Source: Pseudomonadales bacterium
GTDB taxonomy: Bacteria > Pseudomonadota > Gammaproteobacteria > Pseudomonadales > Halieaceae
Direction of reading: 5' to 3'
Length of the DNA: 64,000 nucleotides
Assembly (NCBI GenBank): GCA_024234675.1
Contig: JACKNU010000001.1
Coordinates: 496,001-560,000, forward strand
Part shown: piece after piece, positions 60,428 through 64,000 of the stretch
Layout of the letters: the number at the start of each line of letters is the position of its first letter
Numbering within the stretch: position 1 is the stretch's first letter
Notes under the pieces: generated by a model
What the model saw: only the letters and a program-made list of their open reading frames with translations
The model's database searches: none
What the model was told of the DNA's origin: nothing
Position numbers and translations under genes: made by a program

Positions 60428-63400
60428 TTACAGGCCGAACACCCAGGCGCCTTTCCAGCTGTCAAGATCTGCCCCGATTACGGTGCTCTGTTCGAAGAAG
60501 CCGTTGTTAGGCAGGCTGCTCGAGGGCGGTATGGAACCGTCCTGGGTTACGTTGGGCGCGCCATCCAGGTAGTTCTGCAACTCCGGATCTACCCCACCAG
60601 AGGCTGTCTCACAACCCAGGGACACGCTTGCCAGGTTGATATCGGTGCCCAGCAGGGCCACTGACTCCCCGGCAACTTCCATGCAGACCGCTGAACCGCT
60701 GAGCACGGAGTTGTAGATGTCCGCCCCGGTGCCGCGGCGCAGCAGGATACCCCGCTCGGCAGCGTTGCCGGCGATGGTCATATTGGCAATGGTAGGATTG
60801 GAGCGCGGCAGGGCATTCTCATCGCCCTCGCGGTTGTCCGCCTCGATGCCGTTATCACCCGCGTCGGCGGCCTGCTCGATATAGACGTACTGGGCATCAC
60901 CGGTCCAGCCATCAGTCCAGTCCATTGAGTCATCGGCATTGCCGCTGAGTACCACGTGCCTGAGGTTGACGGTGCCACCAAACATCTCGATACCATCGTC
61001 CAGGTTGTTATGCACCTGGATATAGTCCACCGTGGTGGCGGAGCCTACACCCTGGAAGGCGATACCGTTGAGCTGGTTCTCCGGGTCCACATTGGAGCCC
61101 GCGTACTTGACGACGACATAGTTGAGTACGCCGCTGTTGTCATTGGGATCGGCCCCGCCGAACAGGCCGGAGTTGGCCTCGCCTTCCTTGGTGCATGCGA
61201 CGGTGCCGCCCTCGGCACCTTCCGGACAGTCATTGATCGGCGCGTTACCGTTGATGACCAGGCCGCCCCACAAGCCGCGGGCGTTGTCCAGGTTACCGGC
61301 GCCCTGTACGTCCTCGATTGCGGTCAGCGTTACCGGCGACATGTCGGTACCGTTGGCGACAATACGGGAGCCGCGAGAGATAACCAGGAAATCCGCATCG
61401 TCATCACCGACGATCGTGGTGCCTGACTGGATGGTAAGTACCGCGGAGTCGGTATTGTCGCCACCAACGACCACTTTGCCATCCAGCACGTAGTGGTTGC
61501 CACGGGTCAGGGTCAGGTCTGAGATGATGGTGCCGGAAAGGGTACACGAGGGCGTGCCGTTGATAGGCTGGCCCGGCGTAGTGCCGGATGGGCATCCGGC
61601 CACTGGCGGCGTGACGTCTTGCATACCCACCGTCCAGCCGGCGGTCCAGTTATTGGCCGCGTTTTCAACCGCGCCGATGTAGTCGGTGTCGTCGAAGAAG
61701 CTGTCGCCGGACAGGTCGGCGGGTGTTACCGGCCCGCCCTGCTGGTTGACATTGCTGGCATCGAGCCACGACTGGGTATCGGCATTGTCGTCGCTGACCG
61801 TTATCGGACAACCCAGCGAAACCCCGTCGAAGACGATATCGCTCCCCAGGAGAGCCTGTGATTCGCCCGAGATTTCCAGGCAGCTCGAACTGCCGGTCAC
61901 GTAGGAGTTGTATACGAACGCCCCGGTACCGCGACGCAGCAGGATACCGCGCTCGCCGCTGTTGCCATTGATAGTCATATTGGCGATATTGGGCATGGAG
62001 CGGGGCTCTGCATTCTCGTCGCCCTCGCGGTTGTCGGCTTCGATGCCGTTGTCACCCGCGTCTTCCGCCTGGTCGATCTGCAGGTACTGGATACTGCCCT
62101 GCCAGCCATCCGTCCAGTCCAGGGAATCGTCGGCGTTACCAGTCAGGACCACGTACTTGGCGTTGACATTACCGCCGAAGAACTCGATGCCATCGTCCAG
62201 GTTATTGTAGACCTGGACGAACTCGACCGAGGTACCGGAACCCACGCCCTGGAAGGCGATACCGTTGAGCTGGTTCTCGGGATCGACATTGGAACCGGCG
62301 TACTTGACGACCATGTACCTGAGGCTGCCGCTGGAATCCGTGGGGTCAGCGCCGCCGAACAGGCCGGAGTTGGCCTCACCCTCCTTGGTGCAGGCCGCAG
62401 TGCCGCCCTCTGCCCCCTCGGGACAGTCGTTGATGGGCGCGTTGCCATTGATCACCACCCCACCCCACAATCCACGGGTCGTCTCGTCGGCGTCGCCAAG
62501 CAGGTCTCCCAGCGCTGTGAAGGTCACTGGCGCGTTGCGGGTACCGTTGACCACCAGTCGAGAGCCGCGGGAAATCACCAGGAAGTCACTGCTGGTGCCA
62601 CCGTAGACGGTAGTGCCAGCCTGGACCGTCAGCGTTGCGGAGTTGGCATTATCGCCCCCGATTACGACTTTGCCCACCAGTTCATAGAGGTTGCCGGCGG
62701 TCAGTTCCACATCCTCGGTGATCTCACCGGTCAGCTCGCAGACCCGTGTGCCATTGACGTCCCCAGCAGCTTCTTCGGTGCCGGCGGGGCACCCCAGGGA
62801 GGGCACGCCGGGATTGCTCACGGAACCGGCAACAGTCCAGCCGCTGGTCCAGTCACCACTGCCGGGACCGAAGGCGCCAACGTAGTCGACCGCCTCGAAG
62901 AAAGCGTTGCTCGGCGGTACCGCACTCACTTCACCGCCGTCCGTGGACACTTCGTCGGCGCTGTCGAGATAGGCTGTAACCATGCCGGCGTCGTCGCCGG
63001 TGACGGTTTCGGGACAGCCGAAGCTGGTACCGGCAATGGTGAGATCGGACCCAAGCAGGCCCACGGATTCGCCCTCCACGCGCAGGCAGGTAGAGGAATC
63101 GGTAACGATTGAATTCGTCAGGAACAGGCCTGTACCCCGGCGCAGGCGCAGCCCGTTCTCTCCGGGAATGCCATAGCCCGTCATATTGCTGATGGCCGGC
63201 ATCGAGCGCGGCTGGGCATTTTCGTCGCCCTCGCGGTTATCGGCCTCGATCAGGTTGTCGCCGCCGTCGCTCTGCTCCATGTAAAGGAACTGGATATTGC
63301 CCTGCCATCCGTCGGTCCAGTCCAGGGTGTCGTCGGCATTGCCGGTCAACACGACGTGCCTTGCGCTTACCGTGCCGCCAAAGAATTCGATGCCGTCATC

Positions 63401-63919
63401 CAGGTTGTTGTGCACCTGGACGTAATCCACAGTGGTGCCGGAACCGACGCCCTGGAAGGCGATACCATTCAACTGGTTCTCAGGATCGACGTTGGAGCCG
63501 GCATAGCTGACGACCACATATTTGAGGATACCCGAGTTGTCAGCCGGCTGGTCGCCGCCGAAAGTGCCTGAATTTGCCTCGCCTTCCTTGGTGCACTGGG
63601 CCGTGCCGCCCTGGGCGCCTTCGGGGCAGTCGTTGATCGGTGCGAAGCCGTTGATGACCAGCCCGCCCCACAGGCCGCGCGCATTGGAGGCCACGCTGCC
63701 TGCTACCGCCTCATAGGCGGTAAAAATGATCGGCTGCTCCGCCGTGCCTTCCGCGTCTATCTGGCAGCCCTGTTCGATGACTATAAAATCCGCCGAACTG
63801 CCGCCGGTGATGACCGCACCCGGAGCAATTTCCAGGACACAGTCCTGCGCCTGTACCTGCTGCCATCCGGCGAGCGCCAGGCCGGCTGTCATGGCCGCAT
63901 AAATCTTACATTTCTTCAT
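60428..63919 (-). CDS. Large exported protein of three ~400-residue beta-rich repeats
   Basis: A 1163-residue protein with signal peptide (about residues 1-24, ending VQAQ). Three near-identical units start near residues 81, 479 and 883, each with RGLWGGLVIN, then NDCPEGA, KEGEANSG, SYAGSNVDPENQLNGIAFQG, NNLDDGIE(F/M)FGG and NADDSLDWTDGW. The Asp/Asn-Gly clusters and regular strand spacing suggest a right-handed parallel beta-helix with bound calcium. Similar blocks occur in exported proteins of Bacteroidetes and marine Proteobacteria as I recall, without known function. The neighbouring TonB receptor suggests a surface ligand-handling or passenger role. Confidence 0.75.
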   Translation of the reverse strand: MKKCKIYAAMTAGLALAGWQQVQAQDCVLEIAPGAVITGGSSADFIVIEQGCQIDAEGTAEQPIIFTAYEAVAGSVASNARGLWGGLVINGFAPINDCPEGAQGGTAQCTKEGEANSGTFGGDQPADNSGILKYVVVSYAGSNVDPENQLNGIAFQGVGSGTTVDYVQVHNNLDDGIEFFGGTVSARHVVLTGNADDTLDWTDGWQGNIQFLYMEQSDGGDNLIEADNREGDENAQPRSMPAISNMTGYGIPGENGLRLRRGTGLFLTNSIVTDSSTCLRVEGESVGLLGSDLTIAGTSFGCPETVTGDDAGMVTAYLDSADEVSTDGGEVSAVPPSNAFFEAVDYVGAFGPGSGDWTSGWTVAGSVSNPGVPSLGCPAGTEEAAGDVNGTRVCELTGEITEDVELTAGNLYELVGKVVIGGDNANSATLTVQAGTTVYGGTSSDFLVISRGSRLVVNGTRNAPVTFTALGDLLGDADETTRGLWGGVVINGNAPINDCPEGAEGGTAACTKEGEANSGLFGGADPTDSSGSLRYMVVKYAGSNVDPENQLNGIAFQGVGSGTSVEFVQVYNNLDDGIEFFGGNVNAKYVVLTGNADDSLDWTDGWQGSIQYLQIDQAEDAGDNGIEADNREGDENAEPRSMPNIANMTINGNSGERGILLRRGTGAFVYNSYVTGSSSCLEISGESQALLGSDIVFDGVSLGCPITVSDDNADTQSWLDASNVNQQGGPVTPADLSGDSFFDDTDYIGAVENAANNWTAGWTVGMQDVTPPVAGCPSGTTPGQPINGTPSCTLSGTIISDLTLTRGNHYVLDGKVVVGGDNTDSAVLTIQSGTTIVGDDDADFLVISRGSRIVANGTDMSPVTLTAIEDVQGAGNLDNARGLWGGLVINGNAPINDCPEGAEGGTVACTKEGEANSGLFGGADPNDNSGVLNYVVVKYAGSNVDPENQLNGIAFQGVGSATTVDYIQVHNNLDDGIEMFGGTVNLRHVVLSGNADDSMDWTDGWTGDAQYVYIEQAADAGDNGIEADNREGDENALPRSNPTIANMTIAGNAAERGILLRRGTGADIYNSVLSGSAVCMEVAGESVALLGTDINLASVSLGCETASGGVDPELQNYLDGAPNVTQDGSIPPSSSLPNNGFFEQSTVIGADLDSWKGAWVFGL
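60431..63850 (-). repeat. Three tandem ~1.2 kb coding repeats
   Basis: The ~1.2 kb units within the exported protein keep almost the same peptide order, with the RGLWGG motif at about 63680, 62485 and 61270. Protein identity is high in the core and lower in the linkers, pointing to duplication followed by limited drift or recombination. Confidence 0.85.
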
Positions 63920-63931
63920 GTCCGTAACTCC

Positions 63932-64000
63932 CTAGTTCCGGGCGATGCGCAGGGCACCACCTTCTATGCGGTAAATGAAGTCATTCCCCAGCAGCAAGCC
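63932..64000 (-). CDS. 3' end of a further gene, cut by the window edge
   Basis: The last 22 codons of a minus-strand frame are visible (GLLLGNDFIYRIEGGALRIARN, then TAG), ending 12 bp before the repeat protein start. The close spacing suggests one operon. The product cannot be identified. Confidence 0.6.
   Translation of the reverse strand, partial: GLLLGNDFIYRIEGGALRIARN

Noticed and set aside
60428..63919. CRISPR or minisatellite explanation for the repeated DNA
   Set aside because: The repeats are about 1.2 kb, remain in frame over one open reading frame, and have no spacer structure.

Overview
The window looks like chromosome of a GC-rich marine gammaproteobacterium, most like the Cellvibrionales/Halieaceae (OM60/NOR5) group. 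The signs are the TCA-cycle gene order, an ATP-type PEP carboxykinase, E. coli-type QueF, a PA2817-family protein, and abundant TonB receptor and AsmA genes. The lineage is inferred from gene content only; no rRNA gene is present.

Layout. (a) 1 to about 4.7 kb: the right end of an AT-richer integrated element carrying a tyrosine integrase, an AlpA/MerR-like regulator, a nucleoside-deoxyribosyltransferase-like protein and a primase-helicase. It resembles P4-like satellites; its other end lies outside the window. (b) 4.9-18.7 kb: core housekeeping genes, including an L,D-transpeptidase, a Bax-inhibitor-1 protein, a tusDCB-tusE-ybiB-trmA tRNA modification run, phhB, dimeric dUTPase, tRNA-Leu, an AsmA-like giant and an NSS transporter. 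(c) 19.0-24.7 kb: an accessory envelope island with a secreted protein carrying a C-terminal sorting-like tail, a lipoprotein, and a compact locus of two small secreted proteins, a C39-like periplasmic peptidase and an outer-membrane barrel with a coiled-coil head. The last four resemble a reduced version of the Pseudomonas Fap functional amyloid system and are the most interesting part of the window. (d) 24.9-38.4 kb: tRNA genes, queF, yadGH, msrB, a tight yheU-tusA-epmC-pdxB-NAD-kinase-like operon, aroC-prmB, folE and sixA. (e) 38.4-55.2 kb: htpG behind a near-consensus sigma-32 promoter, pckA, then the TCA block sucD-sucC-lpdA-sucB-sucA-sdhB-A-D-C on the minus strand, divergent from gltA. 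(f) 55.2-57.5 kb: a FabH-like synthase, hisC and a second tRNA-Glu. (g) 57.6-64 kb: a TonB-dependent receptor next to a 1163-residue exported protein built of three ~400-residue repeats, with the tail of one further gene at the edge.

How it fits together. Regions d to f supply central carbon metabolism. One 330 bp divergent region carries good sigma-70 promoters for both gltA and sdhCDAB, so entry to the cycle and succinate oxidation are set from one point. The tus genes are split: tusDCB/E in one operon, tusA with epmC in another. Together with trmA, queF and prmB they make the window rich in translation-quality genes. Most starts were chosen from Shine-Dalgarno position, operon overlaps and usual family length. 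All functional calls rest on reading translated motifs, without database searches.
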